DNA from: Heterotrichella gracilis
Lineage: Eukaryota; Sar; Xanthophyceae; Tribonematales; Xanthonemataceae
DNA length: 64,000 bases
Reading direction: 5' to 3'
NCBI GenBank assembly: GCA_032358255.1
Contig: JAULBX010008883.1
Location: 124,001-188,000, forward strand
Part shown: piece by piece, positions 1-11,875 of the stretch
How positions within the stretch are numbered: position 1 is the stretch's first letter
How the letters are laid out: each line of letters starts with the position of its first letter
Notes under the pieces: generated by a model
The model's database searches: none
What the model was told of the DNA's origin: nothing
Seen by the model: the letters and a program-made list of their open reading frames with translations, nothing else
Program-made: the position numbers and the translations under genes

Positions 1-204
1 GTTGCCTGAAAGACCCCACCAAATGCAGCAGCAGAACTGCATCGAAAGCAGCGCCATGCCCTTGCCGTGCGCCGGTGTAGGGTTCAGGGTTCAGCTAGGG
101 GGGGCAATTATTACCCAGTGTGAGGAAAGAAGTGCTTGGCCCCGTATGTGCAAGACTGACAGCTAATCTGGGCTGTATTGCTGGAATGCATGTAACCAAC
201 TATG

Positions 205-315
205 GGGACCCACCAGCCAATGCTGACTGTCCCGCTGCCGGTGTACCGTTTAATGTTTAGGGTTTAGGGTTCAGGATATAGGGACCCACCAGCCAAAGCT
301 GACTGTCCCGCTGCC
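205..315. repeat. direct repeat of an exon end and its splice donor flanking a TTTAGGG array
   Basis: Bases 281-315 hold the last bases of a beta-helix exon and its donor. Bases 205-239 repeat them with a single mismatch. Between the copies, 255-272 carry about two and a half units of the TTTAGGG telomere motif. Using the outer donor would shift the frame. Confidence 0.85.
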
Positions 316-972
316 TGTGAAGAAGGTCTCCAGCGGGTGCTCAGGCTGCGAGTCAAGTGACAGGGTCACGCCTGAGCCCAGCTTGATGACGGACCCGCTC
401 ACGCCGATGATGGGCTTGGACAGGGTGATGCTGCTGCCCACGTAGAAGGTACCTGCAAGTGGAAACAAGCAATTGTATTAAATTGGAAGAAGCACTACAA
501 AAAAAGATATTATAGGAGTAATTGCACTCAATTTGTAATTGAAGTGGAACGTTGGTTGTAGGTAGTTGCAAAGAGTCGCGAGGGAGTATAGATGCCAAAT
601 TGCACTGCAGTGGTATCATATACCTGCAACGTGCAAAGCCGTACATTCCCAAAGTGACTCATACACGCCGCTCCATTTGGAAGGCCCTACCCAAGGTCCT
701 CCTATTCCCGCCCTACCCAAGAATGTGCACTCATATTTGACACCTGTACTGTGCGGCGGCAAGTTCAACTCACCAGATGGCAGGTAGATGGCTGACAAGC
801 TGCTGTCAGAGTCCATGCTAGAGAACGCGCCGGAGTTGTCGGTTTTGCCGTCGCCACTGGCGCCATTGTTGGTGGCGTCGACGCTGCCGCAGCTCTGGGC
901 GTGCGAAGGTGCGGCTGCAGCTAGTAGCAGCAGTGCAAGCATGCCACCCACAGCAGCAGCGTGTGAGCGCAT
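290..972 (-). CDS. secreted right-handed beta-helix (pectate-lyase-like) protein, 5' part only
   Basis: Two exons can be read: 774-972 and 290-452, joined in phase 1 by GT-AG sites (donor CATCTG|GTGAGT, acceptor CTTGCAG|GTACC). The start ATG at 972 opens a typical signal peptide (Arg, then a Leu/Ala core ending SHAQS). The mature part begins CGSVDATNNGASGDGKTDN, the GDGxTDN signature at the start of Pectate_lyase_3-type beta-helices, followed by short beta-rungs (GTFYVGSSITL, GSGVTLSL, FTGSGTVSF). It resembles the plus-strand protein at 3823-7384 in order and length of rungs but is clearly diverged. The gene runs off the left edge, so the catalytic or binding region is not seen. It is probably secreted or lumenal and acts on, or is built into, wall or extracellular polysaccharide; the substrate is unknown. 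The donor of the second exon is duplicated 76 bases into the intron. Confidence 0.7.
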
Positions 973-3822
973 GGTGGAGGGTGTGAGGTCCGTGCCCAGG
1001 GGTCACCTGCGCAAGGGGAACCATAAGGGTTGAGGGCTGGGTGATGTGGTCTGACATGCGGGGTGGGTCAAAGTCACAGGGCAAGCGGCAACCATAGGGA
1101 TGGGTCAAACCGTGTGTGCACACCTCCCGCTTGGACCTAACCTAGACCCAAACCCTAGACCCTAAAATGTGCAACAGCCATGGCTGCTGGAATGCATGCC
1201 ACTCATACCTGAAGTGAGGTGGTGCAGATGGTGCTTCCAAACCTATGTACCCAGATCTTGCTCTTTTCCAATACAGCAAGTGTTCTTCTCCCGAAATTTG
1301 AGAGAACATGCCACTAGACGAGTAGACTTTGTGGCAACTCGGTATGCTCAACGGGTGTGCAGTTGACAAGAAACAGAACTTATACCGCTATACCTACGTG
1401 AATAAACGATGTGAAGGCCAAAAAAGACGCTTGCCCAATACATCACCATGGTTGGTGGGCAAATGTGCCATCAAGTACGACATAGCGGATCAAACCTCAT
1501 ACAGCGCAGATGCTGCCAGATATGCGAAGTAAGCCAAGTGCGTTGCAGTCACAGTGTGCTATGAAGCACCGTCCCTTTAAAACCCTTCTGGGCAACCCAA
1601 GATCCGCGGCAAGGATACACGAGAAAATACGATGCCACTGAGTGTAAGGTTGTATCACCCAACAGAGGTGCAGCCCGGCATACACGAGGGCGACTGTACT
1701 TGAGCAAACAGCAGTGAAATTTAGAGTGCTTGACAGGGTTGGAACGGTGGCCACCTCTTGCCAAGACAAAGCTTCCACCTGGCTGAGATGGTCACTTCCC
1801 GCATGCGTGCCAGATAGTCTAGCCATCGCGGGACAAGGGGACACCGATCGCCGTACTAGCAACACGAGCTTTGCAGGCTGATCTTAGTAGAACCCGCGGG
1901 TCACCAGCGTCCTCACCTTGAAGGAAAGATTTGGGTCCCACAGGAAGGGATTTGCCAGGTGCTGGATACCAGGTTGTTGTGCCTGCAACAGGCCAGCACA
2001 CACAGCAGCGTCTTCCTCGGCAGAGATCCACCCCAAGAGCTCAAAGCTTGGTGGGTTAGCGTCAGTACTTTGGGTCTCTTGTGTATGCCAGCACCAACAA
2101 ACTTCAAACAACACGTGGCACAGTGATGCAGATGGGATGGCGATTGCTCGGCTCGCCTCAACAACCAGCACCTCAGTCCTGTCAGTCTCAAACCCGGTTC
2201 TTCTCACACAAAGAAATACTGCACCCTAACGCTGGTTAACACTCTGGATACAGGCCAAGTCGTTGCCACAGGTGAGACAGCTATGCCTGCCAGCTGCAAC
2301 TTGGGCTGCCAGGGGTCACTCTCCCTTGCCCGCCGTTTGAAACCGTTTGAAGAAAGGACTCTGTTGCCCCTGCAGCAGAGACCCACCTCGAAGTGACATC
2401 CAAATGCAGATTGCGACGCTGGGCGTAATGTGTATCATGCGGTAATTTGGTCCGACCACCCTACATGATCACATTTACAACGACCCCTTTCCCAGCGTCT
2501 GACACGGCCAACCGGCGCGGTCCGCGGAGTACGAGCACTGTTATTACTCACTTTGCCACAGCTTGATCAACTACAAACTCAAACACAGTTGATCTCCTGT
2601 TTATTGCACGCATCTCTGTTGGAGCCGTGAAGCAGAGGTTGGTCTTGGGTTGGCGTTCCCGGTTCTAAGAACCACTGCGACTCATCTCGCCACATTTTGG
2701 CTAGCACTAGGCCAGTATATTAACCCGGCATCTCCGCCAGGCTTCTGAGCCCACATCTCATTCCCTTGGCCAAAGGTGCAAACCCCCAATTTAAACCTTC
2801 CTCACTTCCTACGCCACCCAGATCTGCTCCGCCTGTCCCCATATTGCCTGGCGCCTGCGTTGTGCGTCTGCTCACCAGCCCTGTTGGAAGCTTGGTATCC
2901 CACGTGCACCGGGAAGAGGCGTTGTGAAACCCCTGTTCGAAGGTGCGGCATCTCAAAACATAGATTCGGCGTCAGCTTCAACCCTTCGGCAATAGCCCAA
3001 GCGTTGTTTATGATCCTATTCCCTTTCACATAACTGAACCGTCCCACGCTTGCCCGCATCTGTGCGCTGTTTGGCCTGCATGCCTGTACTGGTGCTCACT
3101 CACACAGCCCTGTTTGCATGTGCACGTTGCTGGGGGTATGTGCATCGCTGGCAGTCGGTTGAGCAAACCCACGTCGCTTTTGTGTTCTCATATATGCCCG
3201 TCGCGCAACTGGTGTTGCCTTAATCTTGGCACCGTCTTACACCACAGCAAGGTATCCGCCAACAAGTATAAATGTGTGTGCGCACTGGGTGATTGTACTT
3301 GGTTCAGCCCACAACGCAAGTGATCCCTGGCGCTGATCCACTGCCCGCAGCTCCCAGTTACAAAATACGCGCAGTCGCGGTTGATGGTTGCTTGACTAGC
3401 GCGTGTTGTATGAGGTGGGAGAGGTGTTTCTGGGCGTGCATGACGTACTTCAAATCTAGCAACGTCACTCGCCCCTTAGCTGCGAAGCCTTCAATCCATT
3501 ATTCGTGGGGGGTTGCCAGCTGTTGCTCAGTCTAGTTGATGGCTGTGCTGTGGGTACCCTACACACAAGGCTTGGCCCAAGTGCACAATACCGCACACAC
3601 CCATATGGAGTACCCACACTTCGCTGGGTTCACCTTAGTGGCTCTTTTGAGCTGCTGCCCAAGTACCCTGCACAGCCTCTTCACAAGCCCGTCAACCACC
3701 ACCACCCTCACCATCCACCCACCTTGGCCACCACCACCCTTGGAAGTATCCAGCCTTACCCTAGCAATACCCTTCTCGCAGGTGCCCCGTTGCCCACAAG
3801 CTGACGCGCCACAGCAGCAACC
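973..3822. other. intergenic region between divergent beta-helix genes
   Basis: No coding exon could be supported on either strand; open frames here are short and show no family signature. The stretch should hold both promoters. A degenerate CCCTAAA-like run lies at about 1130-1166. The string GCTGGAATGCATG, also present near 178 and 5597, occurs at about 1186-1198. Confidence 0.5.
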
Positions 3823-6800
3823 ATGCTACAGCTACTGCAAAGCAAGCTGGGGCGCAGCCAAACTCTGGCTGCCCTGCTGCTTGCCCTAGTAGCCGCTGCA
3901 CACGCCGATGAGTTCTACTCCACCCTGGAGGCACAGAACAAGGCCCTGGCGGAACTCCAAGTGAGGGCCAACTGGCTTGATGATCCAGTGCTCAAGGAGC
4001 TGAGCAAGGAGGTAGGTGTCCCTGATCACTCTCTATCTAGTCGATCTGACAACCTACCCTGCTGGGCACCACCTTGAAGCACCTGCGCCTCATATACACA
4101 CACGCTTGTTCCTCATGTGATGCGGCATGTGGTGCTTGCCAGGACCGCTGAGACGCCGCCATCCAGCGTGTGAACTTCGGGGTGGTTATCTGCTTCACAT
4201 CCTTGCTGAACCTGTGCTTGCCCTATTCCTGTGCAGGACAACGTCACCAACCGGCGCCACCTGCTGGCCAGCTCCGCCACCCCCACCACCTACACCACAA
4301 ACCTCCAGGTGGCGCCCGACCACGTCCAGACCCCCACCGCCCACACCCACGACCGCAAGCTCCTACTGGCAGCTGACGTGGTCACCATGGTGTCGGCAGA
4401 CTTTGACTTCCAGGTGTGCAAAGCGGCAAAGTTCACACCAAGCTAGGCCTTTCCAGTGATCGCATTCTGTGGCCTCCGATGACCACAAGTGATGGAATGC
4501 CCCCCGGGCTATCCCTGCCCATCCACCTACCACCTGGCAGTGCCTAGTGCAACTTGCCGGTGCCAGCTGTACCCATTGCTAGGCCTGAACCCTATTGTAG
4601 CATCAGGGTTAAAATTGACCCTAACCGTGGCGCCCCACCTGCTGCAGCTGCCATACCCCAGCGAGCCCTCCACAGACGTCTCCTGCCCCACCTCTGTGAG
4701 CAAGTTTGGCGGCAAGGGCGACGGCTCAACGGACAACGCAGAAGCCCTGTCTGCCGCCTCGGGGTCGGCTGACGCGCTCATCTTCGCCCCCGGCAAGTAC
4801 CGCATAGGGTCGGATGTGTCGGTGGATTCCGTGGTGTACTCAGGGGAGGGTGTGGAGATCTATGTGGACTCTGGCGCCACCATCACCTTCACCAAGCCCC
4901 TGCACCACGGGTCAAATGGCAAGGCGCTGTTCACCGGTCCCGGGGATGTCAAGTTCAAGGTAGGGAACTTGAGACAAAACCCTGCACTGTTTTGCCTGGC
5001 CATGCGCCGCTGTGAGCTGCACCTCCATTGCACTGGATTGCACCAGGGCTGCTGCATACCCAGGCCTAGTACAACATCCTGTGAGTACTTCTTCCACCAT
5101 CCGCTGCCAACGCTAACCATGTGCCACCGCTGGTAGACCCTAAACCCTAACTTGCTACTGTACAGGGCGTGGACGAGGTCTCCCCCCACTGGTGGGGCGG
5201 CAGGCCCTACCCCTCCACCAAGTCCCTGCAGGCTGCCGCCGACAGCTGTATCGGCCCCTGCACCATCATGCTCACCACCGCATACCAGATCGACGACGAC
5301 CTCAAGCTCAGGCCAGGCAACTCCCTGGCGTCCGGCGCAACCAACAACGGTATGTGGTGTAGGGTGTAGGGTGTAGGGTGTAGGGTTTAGGTATGTGCAC
5401 ACATGCCCTTTCATCAACCACCAACGCCACCATTTGCATGTGCAGGGTTCCCGTAGCGAACCGCTTGCCCATGCCTGCCTGCCTGAACCTAAACCGTAAA
5501 CCGTAAACCCTAAACCTCTTGCACATACACCAGTGTCAGGATGAGCCCACTTGGCGCTGCATGTGCAAGGCTCATCCTGGCAACCTTTGCTCGGTGGCTG
5601 GAATGCATGGTAGCTAATAACCCCCTCCCCTGTGCAGTCATTTTCCAGGGCAAGGGCGGCACTGTGTACCTCACCCCAGGCGACTACCAGAACGCGCGCC
5701 TGGAGTTCCCAGCAATGAGCGGATTCTCCACAGCCATTGTGGTGCAAGGGGGGGTCAAGAACGCCGAGATCATGTGGTCCACCATCTACAACGCCGACAA
5801 GGCGCTGGTGTTTGACACCACGCAGGGCTCAGACAACCGCATCGATGACGTAAGCAACTGCTGCCATGCCACCTGCGCTGCACTCTGTTCAGGGCCTGCA
5901 TTCCTGTGCTTGCGCTGCTGCTATTCTGCATTGCCATCGGGGTGCAAACGCTGCTATGTCCTGGTTGCGTAGGTGCCCACATGTGAACTTGGGCACAGAC
6001 TGCACATGCGACCCTGAACAGAAACCCTAGATACCCTTGCTGCTGCTCACCTGTGTGCGCCTGTGGCTGTGCAGGTGACTGTGTCCCACTTTGGCGCCAC
6101 CACCGAGTCCAAGAGCTCCATCGTGTTCAACTCTGGCAGCTCGGGCGACTACTTCAAAAACATCTTCATCAAGGGCCAGTTCTTCAACCTGCCATCCTAC
6201 GCAGGCATCCTGTTCACAGGCACAGCAGCCACCTACGACTCGGTCACCATCTTTGTGCAGGCCATCGTGCCCAGCTTTGGGAAGAACCCAGACTTTGTGT
6301 GCATCAAGGTACGGGCAATACCCTAGCAAAGGGTTTAGGGTTCGGATCTAGGGTCTACCTACAGGCAGGTGTAGGCAGCAGCCTGGCTGTGCAAATGTGT
6401 GCAGGCGCTTGACTCAAATCATGCTTGGTAGAGATCACATCATTCTAACTATCATTTTCTCAACCCTCTTTGCCCGTTGTGACCTCCTTCTGCAGCCTGC
6501 ATTCTCAAAAACATTGTGTTATTGCCTGCTGACACCATCACCCTCCCTCGCCTGTGCAGAACGACGCCTCCGGCACCATCTACGGCGTCAAGTTCCGGCT
6601 GGAGACCTGGGTGGGCGACCTGTCCGCCAGCGCAAAGTACATCGAGGGCGACTTTGAGTCCTCCGGCATCTTCATCTTCAACCCCGTCAACATCCAGACT
6701 GTGGACCAGATTGATGTGCCCTATGGCGAGTACAACTTCATTAGCTGGGGTTACCTGGGCAATGCTGGCAACCCCAAGCAGGTGTCGCAGAGCAGGGGGA

Positions 6801-7384
6801 TCGGCAACTTTGAGGGGGGCAAGGCGGTGTATGACTCTCAGGTGAGGGGGATGTGGCATGGAGTGCCCGCATATGCAGCGCAGTCCATGCAGAACCTCTC
6901 ATTTATTGCCAGCATGTGTGCCACTGATTGTGGTGTCTCACTCAGCATGGTAGAACATCCAGGGCAGGAGGTGTCCTGCCCTCGTTTTCGCCTGCTCACG
7001 CAGGACATGCAGCGCATAAAATATATAAGAATTTAATCATTTAAATGTATTTAGATTATTATCTCACCGCCCCCCTTCCTGCCCCATCCCCAGGTGGTGT
7101 ACATCACCGTCCCCGTGGGCTCCTGGTCAGCGGGCGAGGAGCGGTCCTTCTACGTGTACCACTACCATGCGCCCTACCTCAAGAGCAAGGACGACGTGGA
7201 GCCCATCCCCCACGGCGGCAAGAACGAGGGCATTGTGTTTGTTGGCGGCAAGGCCACCGGGGATGGCTATGAGGTCAAGGTGACTTTTAAGAATGCCAGT
7301 GGGAGCACGGTCAGCCAGAAGGACGTGGTGTTTGGCCTGCAGATCGGCAACTATGGCAGGTTCAAGCCCAAGTCCCATCAGTAA
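3823..7384 (+). CDS. secreted right-handed beta-helix (pectate-lyase-like) protein
   Basis: Eight exons keep one frame: 3823-4011, 4237-4413, 4648-4959, 5166-5349, 5638-5849, 6075-6308, 6560-6841 and 7094-7384 (1881 nt, 626 residues). The first exon gives a short basic head, a Leu/Ala core (TLAALLLALVAAAHA) and a likely signal cleavage site. A roughly 110-residue linker precedes the Pectate_lyase_3-type start (KFGGKGDGSTDN, about residue 137). After that come repeating beta-rungs with many Gly, Asn and Ser turns (GGVKNAEIMW, SGSSGDYFKNIFIKG, GTAATYDSVTIFVQ, NDASGTIYGVKF), as in beta-helix proteins. The last exon is a beta-rich tail outside the helix. Known relatives include pectate lyases, exo-glucanases and structural wall proteins, and I cannot assign a substrate. 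The gene is head to head with its paralogue at the left edge. Introns carry TTTAGGG-type strings at 5137, 5357, 5486 and 6331. Confidence 0.8.
5137..5151. repeat. short intronic telomere-like array (CCCTAAA)
   Basis: About two CCCTAAA units lie 14 bases before the acceptor of the fourth exon of the beta-helix gene. Confidence 0.7.
5349..5397. repeat. telomere-like array between two copies of a splice donor
   Basis: The donor string GGTATGTG at 5349-5356 is followed by four GTGTAGGG/GTTTAGG-type units and then by a second GGTATGTG at 5390-5397. This is the shortest example of a duplicated splice site flanking a TTTAGGG-like array. Confidence 0.7.
5486..5517. repeat. intronic telomere-like array (CCTAAAC/CCGTAAA)
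   Basis: Four imperfect units of the CCCTAAA type sit in the same intron as the array at 5357, but in the opposite orientation. Confidence 0.7.
6331..6343. repeat. short intronic TTTAGGG run
   Basis: Just under two TTTAGGG units lie 22 bases after the donor of the sixth exon of the beta-helix gene, with a diverged unit following. Confidence 0.55.
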
Positions 7385-9225
7385 GGGGCCGCCACTGCCA
7401 TGGGTGTCCGTATCCCAGCCGCCTATGCGTTGGTGCTGCTGTAGGGGCGAAGGTGATGTGTGCCCAAAGCTTGAGTGCCGCAGAGTTGTTGTAGGCAGGA
7501 TTAGGCAGGATGAAATTTGCTCTTGATAGGCCAAATTGTTGGTGAATTCCGCATCCCGGTATGTGTCTGGTATGGCCCCCATTTCTGTGGGCCACATGTT
7601 TAAAATGAACCCCTAGTCATGATTTTCGCCTTACTGCAGTTGCAAATCTTTTAGCTATTTTGCAAATGTAGGCAGCGTCTACGTGACTTCCGTTGAACTT
7701 ACATGGTATTGCTGCTGTCCTTGAAATATGGGACCCCAGCAGCGCCGCAGAACCAACCAATTACCGCCTTTTTGTTAGCCGCATAACAACAACTAGCCGA
7801 TGCATGTACTGCATGGATTTGTCACATACAAGGGGAAATGCACCACTTGCAGAATACACTACTGTGCCATCATGCATCAGCTAGTAGTGTATCCCGATTG
7901 GTGCGTTCCTTTTTAGTGAACACACATCCTGCAGTCTGCAGCAGCTTGGTCCCGTGAACAGCCCTGTTTGCCTGCATTGTTTCACCTGTTAATTGTCAGA
8001 TAGTTTACCACTGCCGCAACGCAGAATTTATAGTATATATATGTTTTCTGTTATGGGAAGTGTTCATAATGAATTGAGGGTTGTGCACTATGCAAACAAC
8101 GTTATACCTCATGCACTGTTTCCTCTGTGTCTATGAGCTGTATAGTTATGAGTGTGACTCCACATTGCCTGTCCATAGAAACTTGTTTTCCCAATCACAG
8201 CATACAGCGGTTCCTTACGTTCATTCAACATAACAGTCACATGTGGCTTCCACGCAACGACTTGTGCACTGTTGTGTATTTTCGAGAAAAATACATACAA
8301 TATTTCAGAGGTTGATTGATCGCGTGGCAGTTGCTGCTGATATTGTTATACCAATTTGGGTGTAAAACTGCAATAATCAATTTTGAAACACCAGGGGTGC
8401 CACAGCCCTGCCGCTAGTCAGGGGTTTACCTCAGCTGCACTGCCCTGCCTGCCGCCGAAATGGCGTGCTCGCCAATATCGACATCACAAGTCAATTTGAC
8501 CTGGGAGTCTTGCAGGCCTTGGGCCAACAGACCACAAAGTGCACAACTGCTACCACAACAGCTCATGAGCACTGAAAGTCAGGGCTTTCTCCTACTGATG
8601 GGTTCAAGGCCTTTGCGGGCATAGGTCTCAGGCCACAGTTGGAAATGGTGTGGTCAGACAATATGGTCCCATGGATTATTATTTGTGGCTTCAGCAGTGA
8701 ATTGAGTGCCAGACAGTGGATTTCACTGTGTACTTTACAAGGTGCTGTGTTGTGCTGTGCAGCCAGCCTGGAGGCACATGGATACATGCGCCTACCCTTT
8801 TTGGATACTTGCGCCTCCTTTGTCTTTGTCGTTGAAAAAGGTCCCTGCCAGCACTTAGGGGTCGGGGCTGTTGTAGCAAAAGTGGGGTCGGTCGGTCGGT
8901 CGGGCAGGCCGCACGTCGGTCGGGTATGACGTCGTCAGCCCAGTCTGACTCCCCACAGGATACTGACCAGCCCCGGGGATGGCCCTGCAGGGTGCCAGCG
9001 ATAATATCTTTTGCAGGTGCATGCATGTGCAGAGCTTAGTGTGGATAAGACTGGCAGAAAGCTCGCAGCAAGAAGCCTTTGAGCAAGCAGACTCTGACCC
9101 CTTCGTCCCTCCTTTCTTGGTAGCACCCACAGACACCACGACTGAGTCCCAGTGTCCTCATCGCATATTGGCTCACACATCGCCCTCCTGCAGCACAACC
9201 CAGAAAACTGCATTGATCCAGCGCG
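7385..9225. other. intergenic region, beta-helix gene to rhodanese gene
   Basis: This holds the 3' flank of the beta-helix gene and the 5' flank of the rhodanese gene. No exon is supported. Noted: an AT-rich patch at about 8025-8050, a GGTC tetranucleotide run at about 8885-8905, and a near-palindromic TGACGTCGTCA at about 8927-8937, which looks like a bZIP-type site some 290 bases upstream of the next ATG. The regulatory reading is a guess. Confidence 0.45.
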
Positions 9226-10573
9226 ATGAACGTCACCTGCTCCAGTGTGCTCCAGGCACAAGCAGTGTCAGTGCGATGCAGCAGCAGCAGCAGCACAAGG
9301 CGCAGGGCATTCACTCCAGGCCACCACAGCGCACCCCTCGTATCCACTGCCCCCCCACACAGGCACGCTTCACAGCAGTCCCGCCAAGTGCAAGCTCGTG
9401 CAGCTGAGGCTACCTTCCCCTACTGGTAAAAAACTACAAACTGCACTTCCCATAGCCTACCCTCCTAGTCAAAAGTACACAATACTCTTGCTAGCCAGGC
9501 ATATGCACTGACATTGCTCCACAATCAAAGGCTGGGGTGGGGTGCAAGGTGTGTGATGTGGCTTTGCCACTAGATAAAACTCACTGCAGTGCTCTCTACC
9601 CATCTCAGGGACAAGATCTGGCAAGACCTGACAGCCAAGGGCTCCATCTCCGTCTCCCCCCAAACCGCCAAGGAGATGGTGGACAGCGGCGAGTGGGTGC
9701 TTGTAGACGTGCGGCTGGCCAGCGACTTCGAGAAAGCCACACCAGCAGGGGCCAAGAATGCACAGGCCTTCCGCGTGATCGACCTCACCAGCGGCTTTGC
9801 CATTGGCCGCGCATTCAAGGCCCTAGCCATGGCGGCCAACGGTGTGACACCCACCGAGTTCAGCCCGGAGTTCCTGTCAGACCTAGAGAAGGCAGCGGCT
9901 GGTGGCAAGGGCATCATACTGGCCTGTGAGGCGGGGGGCACGCTGGAGTCCTCGCCCAACTTCGCCACAGGTGGGTGGCGGGGCAGGGGTGCCTGAAGAA
10001 ACCCTAAACCCTACTCCTCCCCGTGCGGGGGGAGGCGAGGAGAATGGTCGCAGCGGCCAACCATCGCGGGGTGCATGCGGGGTGTATTTTGGTGCAGCAT
10101 GGACCACAGCTAGGAATCGCCTTGCCCATACACCTCGTGGTTAGGCCTACGGCTAATCAAAGGCTAGGAGGTTGCACTGCTGTCACATCACCAGTGGCGT
10201 TCATCGCCCCGCACCACTGGTATTGCACCCCATGTTCCTGCCACTTGACCTGGCATGCAATTGCCGCTGTCCACCTTTTGCCAAGACGACCCCCTTTGGT
10301 CATTCCCCATGCAATAGCCTCTAGGTACAGGGCCTCCACCTGCCACCCACCATACTACTCAACCCTTTGTGCGCTGCTGCAGGCAAGGCCTCCCGCTCCC
10401 TCAAGGGCGCCTGGAAAGCCATAGACAGCGGCAAGTTCGACAGGGTTGCGCACCTGGATGGCGGGGTGTTTGCCTGGTACAGGGCGGGCCTGCCCATGGC
10501 AGGGCAGTACGATGCATCCAACGTGGGCAGGACACCATCTGCTGCTGATGTCCCAAAGGGCAGTACCAAGTAG
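9226..10573 (+). CDS. chloroplast rhodanese-like (sulfurtransferase-fold) protein, STR14-like
   Basis: Three exons (9226-9425, 9609-9970, 10383-10573; phases 2 and 1) give 250 residues. The first about 60 residues are rich in Ser, Arg and Ala with almost no acid, as in chloroplast transit peptides, and end VQARAAEATFPYW. The single rhodanese domain runs from about residue 70 to 240, with the typical strand VLVDVR (about 97-102), the loop LACEAGGTLES carrying the candidate catalytic Cys at about residue 173, and the C-terminal signature HLDGGVFAWYRAGLP. The GGTL after the Cys and the long insert before it recall plant plastid STR14-type proteins. Known relatives have a single rhodanese domain and often unproven sulfurtransferase activity, so a persulfide carrier or redox role is an inference. 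A CCCTAAA pair sits in intron 2. Confidence 0.85.
10000..10013. repeat. short intronic CCCTAAA array
   Basis: Two CCCTAAA-type units lie 30 bases after the donor in intron 2 of the rhodanese gene. I saw no duplicated exon copy here. Confidence 0.6.
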
Positions 10574-11875
10574 TGCGGATGGAACTTGGATGATGAAGGG
10601 GGCAAGGAGAGACGGGTTAGAGCGTGTACAGCCTGGCAGCGACGCATTCGTAACCTCCTGTACTGGGTGCAGCCCGCCTATCTGTTATTTTCGATTGTTG
10701 AAAGCTTGCTTGTGGTGTGCCACCGTGTGTACCATGTGGGGGCGTTTTGTTTATTTCCTTCTTTCTTTCATTTTAATGATGGCAAGGTTTTGAGTGGCAA
10801 TGATCCTCCGAATCATTAATGGACAATGGCCTACCCCAGGGGGCTTTGTTATTGAGTGATTAAAGGTGATGTGCTGTTCATCTCTATCAGCAGTCAATTG
10901 CAATGGATGTTCAGCAACAAGTGTGCTTTTCTGGTCTCCTGGGCCCCATCCAGCTAGTTGGGTGATTTGATGTGGAGAAGTGTGTGGGCTTCAAGCCACT
11001 TCAAGTTGAGAGGTTGCAACCCTGCGCACGCATGCCACATGCCTGAACACTGCACTGGAAGACACTACCAACGCCATGTACCCATTAGTGCTGAGGTCAC
11101 CTGCAGAGCATGAAGGTGCCTTTTGTTGCACTTCATTTGGGTCCAAAAATGTCATGATTAGGTGCGTCATGACTGGAAGACTGGCAAAAGTTATTGGCAA
11201 GCGGTTACAAAAATTATTGATGTAAACGTTTTCAACTATTTAGGGTCCAACATTGACCGGTTTGCAAATTGCACAGGAACGAACTCTGAGCCAGTAGTTG
11301 AGCTAGTGCTGCTCGCTACCGGCGGGGCAATAACAGCAGTAATTCACACAGCCTTTAGTAAATTCATGCAGTACAGGACAGTGCATGAGAATCCCGTCAG
11401 TCCTTCCAAATGTCAGAACCCTCTTAGAATTGCTACAAATTTGCAAAAGTATCCGCACTACAGCATTTGACAAATGTCTGACACGAAAAGGTGCATGGTT
11501 AAGCACGTAGTCTAGGCCATGAAATACACATAAGACATAAGAAGGCCAAATGGCATCAACCTATAACACCCTGAGCATGGTACTGTCATAGCGCCCCTAA
11601 TCGGGTATGGACTATGATGGGGATATGACCTCTAACAGGTGCAGACGCTTGACATAGTGAACGTCAGCATGCAATGTATTCATTTGGGTGGAGACAAAAA
11701 AATCAAAATTAGCAATGGCAACCACCGCTGAAAAAAATGGCTTGTGCCATCGTCACCTGCGTGTCCCCCAAAACCCCTTGCGGCAAATGCGCCAAAAAAT
11801 GGTCCGAAATATCTACCATACAAAAAGGAGAATCCCTGTCTACACCAAAAAACGCTGCCATAACAGCAGCAAACC
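10574..11875. other. intergenic region between convergent rhodanese and PAP2 genes
   Basis: The rhodanese gene ends at 10573 and the PAP2 gene, on the other strand, ends at 11876, so this stretch holds two 3' flanks. No exon or strong repeat is seen; the longest open frames (about 100 codons) look random. Confidence 0.5.
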
